Origin: Pseudomonas fluorescens
GTDB lineage: Bacteria; Pseudomonadota; Gammaproteobacteria; Pseudomonadales; Pseudomonadaceae
DNA: 64,000 nucleotides
Direction of reading: 5' to 3'
NCBI RefSeq assembly: GCF_001307155.1
Contig: NZ_CP012830.1
Span: forward strand, 1,357,501-1,421,500
Shown here piece by piece: positions 52,006-62,571 of the stretch. Position 1 is the first letter of the stretch. The number at the start of each line of letters is the position of its first letter. The notes beneath the pieces were generated by a model. The model was not told where the DNA came from, made no database searches, and saw only the letters and a program-made list of their open reading frames with translations. A program made the position numbers and the translations under genes.

Positions 52006-52485
52006 ATGAGCAAACTCGACCGATACGACTTGAGCATTTTGGCGGAATTGCAACGCGACGCGCGCATCTCCAATCAGGAGCTCGCCGAACGCATCGGCCT
52101 GTCGCCATCGCCTTGTTCGCGACGGGTAAAGCAGCTTGAAGACGACGGCTACATCACCCGCCAGGTCGCCCTGCTCGACCGCAAGATGCTCGGCCTGAGC
52201 CTGACCGCCTACGTGTTGATCGGCATGGATCGGCACACGCCCGAGCGCTTCGAAAACTTCGAAGCCGCCATCCGCACCTTGCCACAAGTGCTCGAATGCA
52301 GCCTGGTGACCGGAATGGACGCCGACTATCAACTCAAGGTGGTGGTGCCAGACATGGACCACTATCAGAAACTGCTGCTCGGCCACCTGACCCGCATCGA
52401 AGGCGTGACCAGCGTGCGCTCAAGCTTTGTACTGAACCAGGTGCTCAACAGCACCGAGTTGCCACTGACTCACCTGCGCAGCTAA
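52006..52485 (+). CDS. Lrp/AsnC family transcriptional regulator
   Basis: A 159-residue Lrp/AsnC regulator. The N-terminal HTH is DRYDLSILAELQRDARISNQ then LSPSPCSRRVKQLEDDGYI, and the C-terminal RAM effector domain runs from about residue 65 (ALLDRKMLGLSLTAYVLIGM) to the end. Such proteins respond to an amino acid. It is alone on its strand and stands opposite the candidate small RNA. By order it corresponds to PA3965. Confidence 0.9.
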   Translation: MSKLDRYDLSILAELQRDARISNQELAERIGLSPSPCSRRVKQLEDDGYITRQVALLDRKMLGLSLTAYVLIGMDRHTPERFENFEAAIRTLPQVLECSLVTGMDADYQLKVVVPDMDHYQKLLLGHLTRIEGVTSVRSSFVLNQVLNSTELPLTHLRS

Positions 52486-52494
52486 TCCCGCTTT

Positions 52495-52626
52495 TGTGGC
52501 GAGGGGGCTTGCCCCCGTTCGGCCGCGCAGCGGTCGTATAGCGGTCCATATGTTGTGCCTGAAACAACTCGATTGCAGTATTCAGGACTGCTTTGCAGCC
52601 CAACGGGGGCAAGCCCCCTCGCCACA
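52495..52626. repeat. REPIN, type B
   Basis: TGTGGCGAGGGGGCTTGCCC at the left is inverted as GGGCAAGCCCCCTCGCCACA at the right, with the same layout as the 46022 copy. Confidence 0.87.
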
Positions 52627-52724
52627 TAAACCTGCGGCAGACCGACGCACGTCAATGCGCCGCCAATATCCATTGGCGTATACTTCCCCGGCCTTTTTTG
52701 CCCCGCCCGCGCTGGAGATAATCG

Positions 52725-52934
52725 ATGGACCCTGCAGTATTTGAAGAGTGGATGATGACCGGCCTGGTAAGCATCCTGATTATTTTCATGGGTTTCATCG
52801 TCTGGGATCTGGCGAAAAAATCCAAGGCCGGACGCTTCGGCTCGTTCATCCTGTTCTTCGTGCTGGGTCTGGGCGTGGCTGCGTTCGTCATCAAGAGTGT
52901 GGTGATCGGCCTGATCGAATCCGGCGCTTTATAA
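52725..52934 (+). CDS. DUF2788 small membrane protein
   Basis: A 69-residue protein with two membrane helices ([17 protein letters not shown] and [19 protein letters not shown]) joined by a basic loop, matching DUF2788. The role is unknown. The 3' end overlaps rluE on the other strand by 6 bp. Confidence 0.82.
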   Translation: MDPAVFEEWMMTGLVSILIIFMGFIVWDLAKKSKAGRFGSFILFFVLGLGVAAFVIKSVVIGLIESGAL

Positions 52935-53570
52935 GCGCGCCGGCACTTCTTTCCACTGGCCCTGATCGAGGCCTTCGATGGTCCAGTCGCCGATTCGCAC
53001 CCGCACCAGACGCAGAGTCGGCAAGCCAACCGCAGCGGTCATGCGCCGCACCTGACGGTTACGCCCTTCACGAATCACCAATTCCAGCCAACTGGTCGGC
53101 ACGCTTTTGCGAAAGCGCACCGGCGGGTTACGCGGCCATAGCTCAGGTTCTTCCAGTTGCCGCGCCTGCGCCGGCAAGGTCATGCCGTCATTCAACTCGA
53201 CGCCCTCGCGCAAGCGCTGCAATTGCTCGGCGCTCGGCTCGCCTTCCACTTGTACCCAATAGGTCTTGGCCAACTTGTGTTTCGGATCAGCGATGCGCGC
53301 CTGAAGCTGGCCATCGTTGGTCAGCAGCAGCAAGCCTTCGCTGTCACGGTCCAGCCGTCCTGCCGGGTAGATCCCGGGAATCTCGATATAGTCCTTGAGC
53401 GTCGCCCGCCCTTCACCGTCGCTGAACTGCGTCAGCACATCGAAGGGTTTGTTGAACAAAATCAGCTTCGGCTCGGCCGGCGGTGCTTTGGCAACACGTC
53501 GCGGGGCTGAAGAGGATTGCGCAGGTTTCACGCCGGGGCGGCGGGAAGCGGGACGAGGAGGACGCGGCAT
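52929..53570 (-). CDS. rluE: 23S rRNA pseudouridine synthase RluE
   Basis: A 213-residue RsuA-family pseudouridine synthase, close to E. coli RluE (217 residues), which modifies U2457 in 23S rRNA. The catalytic aspartate is in [20 protein letters not shown], and the RNA-contact tail contains [20 protein letters not shown]. The basic N terminus ([13 protein letters not shown]) is an extension and lacks the S4 domain found in RsuA and RluF. It is convergent with the DUF2788 gene (6-bp overlap). Confidence 0.9.
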   Translation of the reverse strand: MPRPPRPASRRPGVKPAQSSSAPRRVAKAPPAEPKLILFNKPFDVLTQFSDGEGRATLKDYIEIPGIYPAGRLDRDSEGLLLLTNDGQLQARIADPKHKLAKTYWVQVEGEPSAEQLQRLREGVELNDGMTLPAQARQLEEPELWPRNPPVRFRKSVPTSWLELVIREGRNRQVRRMTAAVGLPTLRLVRVRIGDWTIEGLDQGQWKEVPARL

Positions 53571-53641
53571 GGCAAAAACAACATCTAACGGTCAGGGCTG
53601 CCAATGCTAGTGCCCCGACCGCTAAATGACCATGACAACAA

Positions 53642-55105
53642 TCAGCGGAACGGCGGTTCGTCGAAGCTGCGCAGTTTGCGCGAGTGCAACGAGTTGAGCT
53701 CGGTGCGCAGCAGATCCACCGCCGCGATGCCGATCTTCAAGTGCTGACTGACCGCACGCTCATAGAAGGCGTTGGCCGAACCGGGCAACTTGATTTCGCT
53801 GTGCAGCGGTTTGTCCGAAACACACAGCAAGGTGCCGTAAGGCACGCGCAAACGGTAGCCTTGCGCGGCAATGGTGCCGCTTTCCATGTCCACTGCAACC
53901 GCGCGCGACAGGTTGATCAACGGTCGCTCCTGAGCCCAGCGTAGTTCCCAGTTACGGTCGTCGTAGGTCAGCACGGTGCCAGTGCGCAGGCGTTTTTTCA
54001 GGTCATCGCCCTTTTCGCCGGTGACGTTGGCTGCCGCTTGCTGCAAGGCCATCTGCACTTCGGCCAGGGCCGGAATCGGAATGTTCGGCGGCACCACCCG
54101 GTCGAGAATCCCGTCACGACGCATATAAGCGTGGGCCAGCACGTAATCACCGATGGTCTGCGACTGCCGCAGGCCGCCGCAGTGACCGATCATCAGCCAG
54201 CAATGCGGGCGCAATACAGCCAAATGGTCGGTGATGTTCTTGGCGTTGGACGGGCCCACACCAATGTTCACCAGGGTTACGCCGTGGCCGTCAGAGGCTT
54301 GCAGGTGATAGGCCGGCATCTGATAACGGTGCCAGACCACGCCTGCGGCAATGGAAGACGCTTCGCCGTGATCCATGCTCTTTTCGATGATCACGTTGCC
54401 TGGCAAGACCATGCGCACGAAACGCGGATCGGTGCGCAGTTGCTCCAGGCCATGGGTGATGAACTGGTCGACATAACGGTGGTAGTTGGTCAGCAGGATC
54501 CACGGCTGCACATGGCGCCAGTCGCTGCCGGTGTAGTGCACCAGACGGCGCAGAGAGAAATCCACTCGCGCGGCATCAAACAATGCCAATGGCAGCGGGT
54601 CGGTGTTTTCCCAGTCGTACAAACCATCGGCAATGCCATCGGTGGCGGCCGACAAATCGGTGCTCGGGAACACTCGCGCCAGTACCGCCGCAGTGACGCC
54701 GGAGCCCGCCAGTTCATCGCCCTGCTCGACCACGTACGGATACGGGATGTTCTGCTCACTGACGCCGACCTCCACCGTCACGGTGAAGTCGTGCATCAGC
54801 GGCACCAGCTGTTCCAGCAAATACTTACGGAATGCCGCCGGATGGGTGACGGTGACACTGTAGGTCCCCGGCAACTGGACTTTGGCGTAAGCCCGCGTGG
54901 TCTGTGGGACTTCGCCCTGACAAAGGTAGGTCAGGCGTAATTCCGGATAACGAAACATCGCACGCTGCTCGGCGTCGGGTTCGATGCGGTCCTTCAGATA
55001 ACGCTTGAGCGCCTGACTCAACGCCGTGGTGGCCCGCTCGTGCAGAGCGGCAAGCCGATCGACGGCTTGTTCGGCGGTTTGAACGACAATAAAGGCTTCG
55101 GTCAC
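53642..55105 (-). CDS. amn: AMP nucleosidase
   Basis: A 487-residue AMP nucleosidase, which cleaves AMP to adenine and ribose 5-phosphate. The C-terminal nucleoside-phosphorylase-like domain holds VNIGVGPSNAKNITDHLAVL and MIGHCGGLR, and ends in AVDMESGTIAAQGYRLRVPY. The GTG at 55105 is preferred, since AGGAAG lies 6 bp upstream and the length fits E. coli Amn (484). An ATG at 55141 would add 12 residues that are not conserved. Together with adenine deaminase in this window it covers AMP to hypoxanthine. Confidence 0.92.
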   Translation of the reverse strand: MTEAFIVVQTAEQAVDRLAALHERATTALSQALKRYLKDRIEPDAEQRAMFRYPELRLTYLCQGEVPQTTRAYAKVQLPGTYSVTVTHPAAFRKYLLEQLVPLMHDFTVTVEVGVSEQNIPYPYVVEQGDELAGSGVTAAVLARVFPSTDLSAATDGIADGLYDWENTDPLPLALFDAARVDFSLRRLVHYTGSDWRHVQPWILLTNYHRYVDQFITHGLEQLRTDPRFVRMVLPGNVIIEKSMDHGEASSIAAGVVWHRYQMPAYHLQASDGHGVTLVNIGVGPSNAKNITDHLAVLRPHCWLMIGHCGGLRQSQTIGDYVLAHAYMRRDGILDRVVPPNIPIPALAEVQMALQQAAANVTGEKGDDLKKRLRTGTVLTYDDRNWELRWAQERPLINLSRAVAVDMESGTIAAQGYRLRVPYGTLLCVSDKPLHSEIKLPGSANAFYERAVSQHLKIGIAAVDLLRTELNSLHSRKLRSFDEPPFR

Positions 55106-55180
55106 GATCAGCTTCCTGTGTTCTGACTTGCAGACCTTCATCTTGCCTGTATCGCCGCCTCACGGAAACACCGGAATATC

Positions 55181-55248
55181 CGTAGGAGCAAAGCTTGCTC
55201 GCGATGGCGCCCTCAAGGACGCCATCGCCGGCAAGCCGTGCTCCTACA
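55181..55248. repeat. REPIN, type A, diverged
   Basis: CGTAGGAGCAAAGCTTGCTC at the left is inverted near 55224 as ATCGCCGGCAAGCCGTGCTC. Both halves carry several changes. Confidence 0.75.
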
Positions 55249-55253
55249 AAAGC

Positions 55254-56903
55254 TTAAAAACCTTGAGGGGTCGAACGCGCCACAATCGCTTCCACATCCA
55301 GACCACGCGGCAAGGTGCCGTAAACCCGGCCGGCCGTTCCCAACCGGCTGGCGATGAAGGCATCGCTGACGGCGGCGTTGCCTGCTTCGAGCAACAGCTT
55401 GGCTTGCAGGCCCAGGGCGATGTCTTCGGTCAGTTGTCGGGCGCGGTATTGAATGTCATCGGTGTCCTTGAACGCCGCCTGCAACTGGCTGATGTGTGCG
55501 GCCAGGCGCTTGTCGCCATAACCGTCACCGAGTTCGCTGAACAGCGCATCGAGCACACCCGGCTCTTTCGACAGCGCTCGCAACACGTCAAGGCATTGAA
55601 CGTTGCCAGAACCTTCCCACGTCGAGTTCACCGGTGCCTCACGGTACAGGCGCGGCAGAATGCTGTCTTCGACATAACCCGCACCGCCCATGCATTCGGC
55701 GGCTTCGTTGATCATGGCCGGCGCACGTTTGCAGATCCAGTATTTGCCCACTGCCGTTACCAGTCGGGCGAATTTGGCTTCCTGAGTGTCATCAAGGTGA
55801 TCCAGCGCCCGCCCCATGCGCAGGCTCAACGCCAGCGCGGCTTCGCTTTCCAGCGCCAGGTCGGCGAGCACGTTTTGCATCAACGGTTGTTCACTGAGCA
55901 ATTTGCCGCCAACCATCCGGTGCGCGCAGTGATGACTGGCCTGGGTCAATGCCTGGCGCATCAGGGCGCTGGAGCCGACCATGCAATCGAAGCGGGTCAT
56001 GGCCACCATCTCGATGATGGTCGGCACGCCGCGGCCCTCTTCACCAATCATCCACGCCAGCGCCCCGCGAAACTCGACTTCGCTGGAGGCATTGGAGCAA
56101 TTGCCAAGTTTGTTTTTCAGCCGCTGGATGTAGAACTGGTTGCGCGTGTCATCCGGGCGATGGCGTGGCAGCAGGAAACAGGTCAGGCCCTTGTCGGTTT
56201 GCGCCAGGGTCAGGAAGGCGTCGCACATTGGCGCCGAGCAGAACCATTTGTGTCCCACCAGCTCATACGCCCGGCCGGGCCCCGCAGCGCCAACCGGGTA
56301 AGCCTTGGTGGTGTTGGCCCGAACGTCGGTGCCGCCCTGTTTCTCGGTCATTGCCATGCCGATGGTGACGCCGGCCTTGTGGGCCATGCCGACATTGCGC
56401 GGGTCATACTCGGTGGCGAGAATTTTCGGCAGCCACTGTTTGGCGATGTCCGGTTGCAGGCGCAATGCCGGGACACTGGCGAAGGTCATGGTCAGCGGGC
56501 AGCCACTGCCGGCTTCGGCCTGGCTGTGCAGGTAGCTCATGGCCGCACGGGCAACGTGGGCACCCGACTGCGGATCGGTCCAGGGCAAGGAGGTCAAGCC
56601 GTGCTCGACCGCCGTGCGCATGAGTTCATGGTAGGCCGGGTGAAACTCCACCAGATCAATGCGGTGGCCATAGCGATCATGGCTGGAGAAGACCGGCTTG
56701 TTCTGGTTGGCCAGGAACCCCGCTTCCATCAACGGACCGCCGGCCAAAGCGCCATACGCATCGATGCGCGCGTCAGCCCAACCCGCCCCGAAACGCCGCG
56801 CCCACTCTTGCAACGGCAGGTCGATGCGGTAGAGGTTGGTCCCGTCCAGCGATGGCGGCTGGTTGGTAACTTCGTGGGTTTCGGCGAACTGATGCAGGTT
56901 CAT
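55254..56903 (-). CDS. aidB: AidB-type acyl-CoA dehydrogenase
   Basis: A 549-residue acyl-CoA dehydrogenase of the AidB branch, near the 541 residues of E. coli AidB. Blocks shared with it are MTFASVPAL, GMAMTEKQGGTDVRANTT, LVGHKWFCSAPMCDAFLTLA, RLKNKLGNCSNASSEVEF, AMTRFDCMVGSSALMRQA and LYREAPVNSTWEGSGNVQCLDVL. AidB is part of the adaptive response to alkylation and binds DNA, with FAD and weak isovaleryl-CoA dehydrogenase activity. No ada gene lies beside it here. By order it corresponds to PA3972. Confidence 0.88.
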   Translation of the reverse strand: MNLHQFAETHEVTNQPPSLDGTNLYRIDLPLQEWARRFGAGWADARIDAYGALAGGPLMEAGFLANQNKPVFSSHDRYGHRIDLVEFHPAYHELMRTAVEHGLTSLPWTDPQSGAHVARAAMSYLHSQAEAGSGCPLTMTFASVPALRLQPDIAKQWLPKILATEYDPRNVGMAHKAGVTIGMAMTEKQGGTDVRANTTKAYPVGAAGPGRAYELVGHKWFCSAPMCDAFLTLAQTDKGLTCFLLPRHRPDDTRNQFYIQRLKNKLGNCSNASSEVEFRGALAWMIGEEGRGVPTIIEMVAMTRFDCMVGSSALMRQALTQASHHCAHRMVGGKLLSEQPLMQNVLADLALESEAALALSLRMGRALDHLDDTQEAKFARLVTAVGKYWICKRAPAMINEAAECMGGAGYVEDSILPRLYREAPVNSTWEGSGNVQCLDVLRALSKEPGVLDALFSELGDGYGDKRLAAHISQLQAAFKDTDDIQYRARQLTEDIALGLQAKLLLEAGNAAVSDAFIASRLGTAGRVYGTLPRGLDVEAIVARSTPQGF

Positions 56904-56977
56904 GGCGGGGCCTCCTTGGGTCAGTTGAGACCTTCAGTTAAGCACCGCCTCCCCACCGAACAAAGTGGCATATCCGC

Positions 56978-59365
56978 CTAAATATCGGCGCTTTCACCTT
57001 GTTTAGGACAAAGCACCCGACGATAGAGCGTCGCCTGCAACTCCTCGAATTTCACCGGTTTGCCAAGGTAATCGGTCAATCCCTGCTCAAGATCCAGGCC
57101 CTGTGCCGAGACCACCGCCGCCAGCACCGGCAACTCGGCATAACCGGGCAGCGCGCGGATCCGGCTGTCGATCGACAGTCCGTCGAGCAGCGGCAACGGA
57201 CAGTCGATCAGCACCGCGTCGAACGATTCACGACGCAAAAACTCCAGCGCCGCCTCACCGCTGTCGGCGCTACGAACCCGATAGCCGAGCTTGAGCAACA
57301 TGCCACGCACCACCAATTGATTGATGCTGTTGTCGTCGACCAGCAACACCGCGCAGTCCTGCGGTGCGCGTAAGCGGACGCTGCCGTGAACCTGACGCGA
57401 TTGAGCGACAACCGGTTGCACAACATTCACCACGTCAAACTCGACATCAAGCTGGAAGCGGCTACCGCGTCCGGGCTCGGAACGATGAGTCAAACGTCCG
57501 CCAAGCAGCTCGACCAATTGCCGACAAATTGCCAGACCGACACCCAACCCACCGTATTCGCGAGTCATCGAGCCGTCGAGCTGGAAGAACCGCTGATACA
57601 GCGTGGCTTCACCCAGATCGGTGAAACCGATGCCGGTGTCGATCACGGCGAAAGACAGCGCCAGACGCCCCTCTTCGGCAAACTTGCCGCTGACCCGCAA
57701 GGCCAGTCCCCCCACCCGGGTGAACTTGATCGCGTTATCCAGCAAGCACTCCAGACTTTGCGCCAGCTTGGCGCTGTCACCGTGCAGACGGTCGGGTAGC
57801 CCAGGGGTCAGATCGACCTTGAAGTCCAAGGCCTTGCTCGCGGCGTTGGCGGCGAACTGCTGCTGCAAGGTCTCGACCATCGCGCGCAAGCTGAATGCTT
57901 CGGGGTACACCTTGAGTCGGCCGGCCTGCAACTCAGTCAGAGTCAGAATGCCGTTGACCATGCGCATCATGTCCCGTGCCGAACCGGCAGCCGTTTGTTG
58001 ATACTGCTCAAGCTCCGGGTCGAGGTCGACGGTCTGCATCAACTCCAGCGAACCGATCACGCCGTTCATCGGCGTACGCAGTTCATGGGTCAGCGTCGCG
58101 AGAAATTCATCCTTGAGCTGGTTACTGCGGGCCAGTTGCTGGTTCAACACTTCGAGCTTCTGCCCGGCGTCAAACAGCGTCTGCGCCTGCTGCTCGCGCA
58201 TGGCGTTGATCCGGTCAGCCAGGGCCAGCGACAGCAGCGCAACTTCAATTGCCGAGCCGATCTGACTGGCATACATGGTCAGGAACATGTTGGGCAGATA
58301 GCCGAGCACCATCAATGTATTGACGACACCGCCAAGCAGGAACGCCGACCAGGCAATGATGAAGTAGCGCGCCACCCGCAAGCCGCGCCACCAGGCGAAA
58401 ATCCCGGCGAAGAAAATCACTACGGTGAAGATCAACGCCAACGCCGTCGCCAGGCGCAAGGCCAGGGCGTAGCTGGTCATCAACGACAACCCAACCACCA
58501 CTGCGCTGCACGCAATCAACACCAACAGCAAGCGATCGAGCCAGCGACTGCAACTGGCCGTTTGCAGGAAGCTGCGGGCGAACTGGCTGCCGAACAGGGC
58601 GGCGCTGCCAATGAAAAACGGTGTCGAGGCGTTGGCCCACCACGGGTTGTTCGGCCAGAAATACTCGACTGCCGCGCCGTTGACCGACAGTTGGTAGAGG
58701 CCGAATGAGCCGATATAAAAGATGTAATAAAGGTAACTGGTGTCACGCACGCTCAGGTAGATGAACAGGTTGTAGACCAGCATCCCGAGTAGCACGCCGT
58801 AAATCAGACCGAGCACATACAGGCGCAAGGGCTGGTCTTCCAGATAGGCGGTGCTCGACCAAAGGGTCAGTGGCGCCTGGATCGAACCCTCGCTTTGCAG
58901 GCGCAAATACAGCGTTTCGCGCTGATCGGGGACGAAGTCCAGTTTGAACAGGTAGTTGTTTTGTCGAACCTGGCGACTGGCGAACGGCAAGGTATCGCCG
59001 GTACGACTGACCAATCGATATTCACCGGTGCTGTCCGGCACATAGAGGTCGATATGGTCCATCGGCGGATAAGCCAGCTCCAGCAGCCATCTGCGTTGAG
59101 CGTCGGGGTCTTTCGGGCGGTAGTGCAGATCGACTTTCAACCAGAACGCCGAATGCGAGTAACCGGCGTTCAGCGTGTCTTTGTCGTGGGTCTTGAAGTT
59201 GCCGGCCGCCGCTTGCGCGCGCACATCGGCGATGGATGCAGTGCCGGCGACATCTTCGTACACCTGCATGACTCGTCCCAAGGGGAGGCTTTGGGTGAGC
59301 TCATCAAAATCGGCTGCAGCCGCCAACATCGGCAAGCTCAACAGCAACATCAGCAAATAGCGCAT
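56978..59365 (-). CDS. ladS: LadS-type hybrid sensor kinase
   Basis: A 795-residue membrane sensor kinase, the same length as P. aeruginosa LadS. Order of parts: signal peptide (MLLLSLPMLAAA), a periplasmic DISMED2 sensor domain (residues 25-170), seven membrane helices (about 180-385), a HisKA domain with the phosphorylated His427 in THELRTPMNG, an HATPase with DNAIKFTR and DTGIGF and GLGVGLAICRQLVELLGG, and a REC domain with Asp721 in AVLIDCPLPLLDG. LadS acts with RetS on GacS, raising the small RNAs that favour biofilm. The next genes thiD-thiE-hemL match the order PA3974-PA3977. Confidence 0.92.
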   Translation of the reverse strand: MRYLLMLLLSLPMLAAAADFDELTQSLPLGRVMQVYEDVAGTASIADVRAQAAAGNFKTHDKDTLNAGYSHSAFWLKVDLHYRPKDPDAQRRWLLELAYPPMDHIDLYVPDSTGEYRLVSRTGDTLPFASRQVRQNNYLFKLDFVPDQRETLYLRLQSEGSIQAPLTLWSSTAYLEDQPLRLYVLGLIYGVLLGMLVYNLFIYLSVRDTSYLYYIFYIGSFGLYQLSVNGAAVEYFWPNNPWWANASTPFFIGSAALFGSQFARSFLQTASCSRWLDRLLLVLIACSAVVVGLSLMTSYALALRLATALALIFTVVIFFAGIFAWWRGLRVARYFIIAWSAFLLGGVVNTLMVLGYLPNMFLTMYASQIGSAIEVALLSLALADRINAMREQQAQTLFDAGQKLEVLNQQLARSNQLKDEFLATLTHELRTPMNGVIGSLELMQTVDLDPELEQYQQTAAGSARDMMRMVNGILTLTELQAGRLKVYPEAFSLRAMVETLQQQFAANAASKALDFKVDLTPGLPDRLHGDSAKLAQSLECLLDNAIKFTRVGGLALRVSGKFAEEGRLALSFAVIDTGIGFTDLGEATLYQRFFQLDGSMTREYGGLGVGLAICRQLVELLGGRLTHRSEPGRGSRFQLDVEFDVVNVVQPVVAQSRQVHGSVRLRAPQDCAVLLVDDNSINQLVVRGMLLKLGYRVRSADSGEAALEFLRRESFDAVLIDCPLPLLDGLSIDSRIRALPGYAELPVLAAVVSAQGLDLEQGLTDYLGKPVKFEELQATLYRRVLCPKQGESADI

Positions 59366-59805
59366 AAAGCCCCAGCGTGGCCAGTCCGGTTGTGTCAGGA
59401 AGCCCCCCCATTCCCTTTGAGTAGACGTAAAACCGGCATTACCTGTTATTGGTTTGGATCCACTCTAGCATAGCCGCTGATGGCCATTGAACACCATTGG
59501 AAAATTTAGTCTAAAGGCTCTAGAACAGGCCTTTCAGAGCGAATGGCAAAACCGGAAATGTTGAGTCGGTCAGATTGTGACAATGCCAACAAGGTTGATG
59601 CGCACCTGTGGCGAGGGAGATTGCTCCCGTCGGCCGGTCCGCGTTCGGGCGTAGCCGTCGTAAAGTCAGCCGACGCGGTCTAACTGAAAGATCGTTTTGG
59701 GGCGGCTTCGCCGCCCAGCGGGAGCAAGCTCCCTCGCCACAATGTATCGGCAGAACAGGTTGGCACAGCACCCGAAAAAGATGTTTGGTGGTAAGCTCGC
59801 GCACC
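59366..59805. other. Intergenic region, 440 bp
   Basis: Between the divergent ladS and thiD genes. It holds a type B REPIN (59607-59741), and presumably the promoters of both genes. Nothing else is recognised. Confidence 0.6.
59607..59741. repeat. REPIN, type B, close to the 63355 copy
   Basis: TGTGGCGAGGGAGATTGCTC at the left is inverted as GAGCAAGCTCCCTCGCCACA at the right. The interior shares CGTCGGCCGGTCCGCGTTCG and TCGTAAAGTC with the copy at 63355. Confidence 0.88.
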
Positions 59806-60603
59806 ATGAATATCTACAGCTCTCGCCCCGTTGTCCTCTGTCTCTCCGGCCACGACCCAAGTGGTGGCGCCGGCTTGCAGGCAGATATCGAAGCCCTGCT
59901 CGCTCAGGGTTGTCATGCTGCCCCGGCAGTGACTGCGCTGACTGTGCAAGACACGGTCAACGTCAGTGACTTCCGCGTTCTCGACCGTGAGTGGGTGCTG
60001 GCGCAAGCCAACGCCGTGCTCAACGACTCGACGGTCGCGGCAGTCAAGCTGGGCATGCTCGGCTCACTGGAAATGGTCGACACCGTGGTCGAACTGCTTC
60101 AGGCGCATCCGCATCTGCCGGTGGTCTGTGACCCGGTACTGCGCGCCGGCGGTGGTGGACGACTGGGCAAGGACGAGGTCGGCTACGCCATGCGCGAGCG
60201 CCTGCTGCCACTGGCGATCATCGCCACCCCTAACCTCCCGGAAGCACGCATCCTTGCCGAATTGCCCGAAGGCACGGCCGATGAATGCGCAGAAAAACTC
60301 CTGCCTTATGTCAAGCACCTGCTGATCACCGGCGGTCATGGCGACGAACACGAAGTGCATAATCGCCTGTACAGCCGCGATGGCAGCCGCCACACCTACA
60401 CCTGCCAGCGTCTGCCCGGCAGCTATCATGGTTCGGGCTGCACCTTGGCCAGCGCCCTGGCCGGACGCCTGGCCCAGGGCGAACACCTGGCCAGCGCGGT
60501 ACAGTCGGCACTCAATTACACGTGGCGCACCCTGCGAGACGCCGAACAGCTGGGCAAAGGCCAGTTCGTGCCACGCCGTCTGCCGCTGGATTTTTGCTCG
60601 TAA
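59806..60603 (+). CDS. thiD: Hydroxymethylpyrimidine/phosphomethylpyrimidine kinase
   Basis: A 265-residue ribokinase-fold enzyme that phosphorylates HMP and HMP-P to HMP-PP for thiamine synthesis. The N-terminal LSGHDPSGGAGLQADIEA holds the substrate-binding residues and the C-terminal part has YHGSGCTLASALAGRLAQGE with the catalytic cysteine/aspartate region. The ATG at 59806 fits the family. It is followed by thiE after 18 bp. Confidence 0.94.
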   Translation: MNIYSSRPVVLCLSGHDPSGGAGLQADIEALLAQGCHAAPAVTALTVQDTVNVSDFRVLDREWVLAQANAVLNDSTVAAVKLGMLGSLEMVDTVVELLQAHPHLPVVCDPVLRAGGGGRLGKDEVGYAMRERLLPLAIIATPNLPEARILAELPEGTADECAEKLLPYVKHLLITGGHGDEHEVHNRLYSRDGSRHTYTCQRLPGSYHGSGCTLASALAGRLAQGEHLASAVQSALNYTWRTLRDAEQLGKGQFVPRRLPLDFCS

Positions 60604-60621
60604 CGCCATGAGGCCTGCACG

Positions 60622-61245
60622 ATGAAATTACGTGGCCTGTACGCCATTACCGACAGCCAACTGCTGGCTGGCAAGTTCCTGCCTTACGTGGAGGCTGCGC
60701 TGGACGGCGGCGTCACGCTGCTGCAGTACCGCGACAAAAGCAGCGACGAGGCCCGCCGACTGCGTGAGGCCGAGGCCCTGCATGACCTGTGCGGACGCTA
60801 CAAGACCCAGCTGATCATCAATGACGACGCCGAACTGGCCGCGCGCCTGGGTGTCGGCGTACACCTGGGGCAGACCGATGGCCCGTTGACGCCGGCCCGC
60901 TCGCTGCTGGGGCGCCAGGCGATCATCGGTTCGACCTGTCATGCGCAACTCGAGCTCGCCGAACAAGCGGCAAAGGAAGGCGCCAGTTACGTCGCCTTCG
61001 GCCGCTTCTTCAACTCCAACACCAAGCCCGGCGCGCCGACCTGCAGTCTCGAACTGCTCGATCAGGCCCGCAGCAAACTGCACCTGCCGATCTGCGCGAT
61101 CGGCGGCATCACCCTCGACAACGCCGCCCCGCTGGTGGCCCACGGGGTTGATCTGCTGGCCGTGGTTCACGGGCTGTTTGGTGCCGAAGACACTCAAGAA
61201 GTGACGCGCCGTGCCCGCGCCTTCAACGACTTGTTCAAAGCTTAA
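60622..61245 (+). CDS. thiE: Thiamine phosphate synthase
   Basis: A 207-residue TIM barrel that joins HMP-PP and HET-P to thiamine phosphate. Motifs are [44 protein letters not shown] and [18 protein letters not shown]. It is 18 bp after thiD and 32 bp before hemL, so the three are probably one operon. Confidence 0.94.
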   Translation: MKLRGLYAITDSQLLAGKFLPYVEAALDGGVTLLQYRDKSSDEARRLREAEALHDLCGRYKTQLIINDDAELAARLGVGVHLGQTDGPLTPARSLLGRQAIIGSTCHAQLELAEQAAKEGASYVAFGRFFNSNTKPGAPTCSLELLDQARSKLHLPICAIGGITLDNAAPLVAHGVDLLAVVHGLFGAEDTQEVTRRARAFNDLFKA

Positions 61246-61277
61246 GTATTCAATTACCGATTTTTGAGAGCCCAATC

Positions 61278-62561
61278 ATGTCTCGTTCCGAAACCCTGTT
61301 TGCCAATGCCCAGAAACACATTCCCGGCGGCGTGAACTCGCCTGTGCGTGCCTTCAAGAGCGTCGGCGGCACACCGCTGTTCTTCAAGCACGCCGAAGGC
61401 GCCTATGTGACGGACGAAGACGACAAGCGTTATGTCGATTACGTCGGCTCCTGGGGCCCGATGATTCTCGGCCACAGTCACCCGGACGTGCTCGACGCCG
61501 TGCGCAAGCAACTTGAACACGGTCTGTCCTACGGCGCCCCGACCGCGATGGAAACCGAGATGGCCGACCTGGTCTGCTCGATCGTGCCGTCGATGGAAAT
61601 GGTGCGCATGGTCAGCTCCGGCACCGAGGCGACCATGAGCGCCATTCGCCTGGCCCGTGGTTTCACCGGCCGCGACAGCATCATCAAGTTCGAAGGTTGC
61701 TACCACGGTCACTCCGACAGCCTGTTGGTGAAAGCCGGCTCCGGCCTGCTGACCCATGGCGTGCCAAGCTCTGCCGGGGTTCCTGCGGCCTTCGCCAAGC
61801 ACACCCTGACGCTGCCATTCAACGACATCGACGCCGTTGAAAAAATGCTCGCCGAAGTTGGCCAGGAAGTGGCGTGCATCATCGTCGAGCCAGTGGCGGG
61901 CAACATGAACTGCGTGCCGCCAGCGCCAGGTTTCCTCGAAGGCCTGCGCACCCTGTGTGACAAACACGGCGTGGTGCTGATCTTCGACGAAGTGATGACC
62001 GGTTTCCGCGTGGCACTGGGTGGGGCCCAGGCGTATTACGGCGTAACCCCGGACCTGAGCACCTTCGGCAAGATTATCGGTGGTGGCATGCCGGTCGGCT
62101 GCTTCGGCGGCAAACGCGAAATCATGTCGCACATCGCGCCGCTGGGTCCGGTTTACCAGGCGGGCACGCTGTCGGGTAACCCGTTGGCCATGGCCGCCGG
62201 CCTGACCACCCTGCGCCTGATCAGCCGCCCGGGCTTCCACGCCGAACTCAGCGAGTACACCAGTCGCCTGCTCGATGGCCTGCAACAGCGCGCCGATGCC
62301 GCTGGCATCCCGTTCGTCACCACCCAGGCCGGTGGCATGTTTGGCCTGTACTTCAGCGGCGCCGACGACATCGTGACCTTCGATGACGTGATGGCCAGCG
62401 ATGCCAACCTGTTCAAGCGCTTCTTCCACCTGATGCTTGAAGGTGGCGTGTACCTGGCACCGAGCGCCTTCGAAGCCGGTTTCACCTCGATCGCTCACGG
62501 CGACGCCGAGCTGAAGCTGACGCTGGACGCTGCTGAACGTGCATTCGCTGCATTGAAGTAA
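61278..62561 (+). CDS. hemL: Glutamate-1-semialdehyde 2,1-aminomutase
   Basis: A 427-residue PLP enzyme that converts glutamate-1-semialdehyde to 5-aminolevulinate, the first committed haem precursor. The Schiff-base lysine is Lys265 in [12 protein letters not shown], the same number as in E. coli. [15 protein letters not shown] holds the aspartate for the PLP ring. A good terminator follows (62572-62604). Confidence 0.96.
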   Translation: MSRSETLFANAQKHIPGGVNSPVRAFKSVGGTPLFFKHAEGAYVTDEDDKRYVDYVGSWGPMILGHSHPDVLDAVRKQLEHGLSYGAPTAMETEMADLVCSIVPSMEMVRMVSSGTEATMSAIRLARGFTGRDSIIKFEGCYHGHSDSLLVKAGSGLLTHGVPSSAGVPAAFAKHTLTLPFNDIDAVEKMLAEVGQEVACIIVEPVAGNMNCVPPAPGFLEGLRTLCDKHGVVLIFDEVMTGFRVALGGAQAYYGVTPDLSTFGKIIGGGMPVGCFGGKREIMSHIAPLGPVYQAGTLSGNPLAMAAGLTTLRLISRPGFHAELSEYTSRLLDGLQQRADAAGIPFVTTQAGGMFGLYFSGADDIVTFDDVMASDANLFKRFFHLMLEGGVYLAPSAFEAGFTSIAHGDAELKLTLDAAERAFAALK

Positions 62562-62571
62562 TGCAATAGAC

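Noticed and set aside
53684..54940. Long + strand frames opposite amn
   Set aside because: They are antisense shadows of amn; their codon pattern is the mirror of the real gene.
55128..56981. 617-codon + strand frame opposite aidB
   Set aside because: It is a GC-driven shadow; the minus strand encodes a clear AidB.
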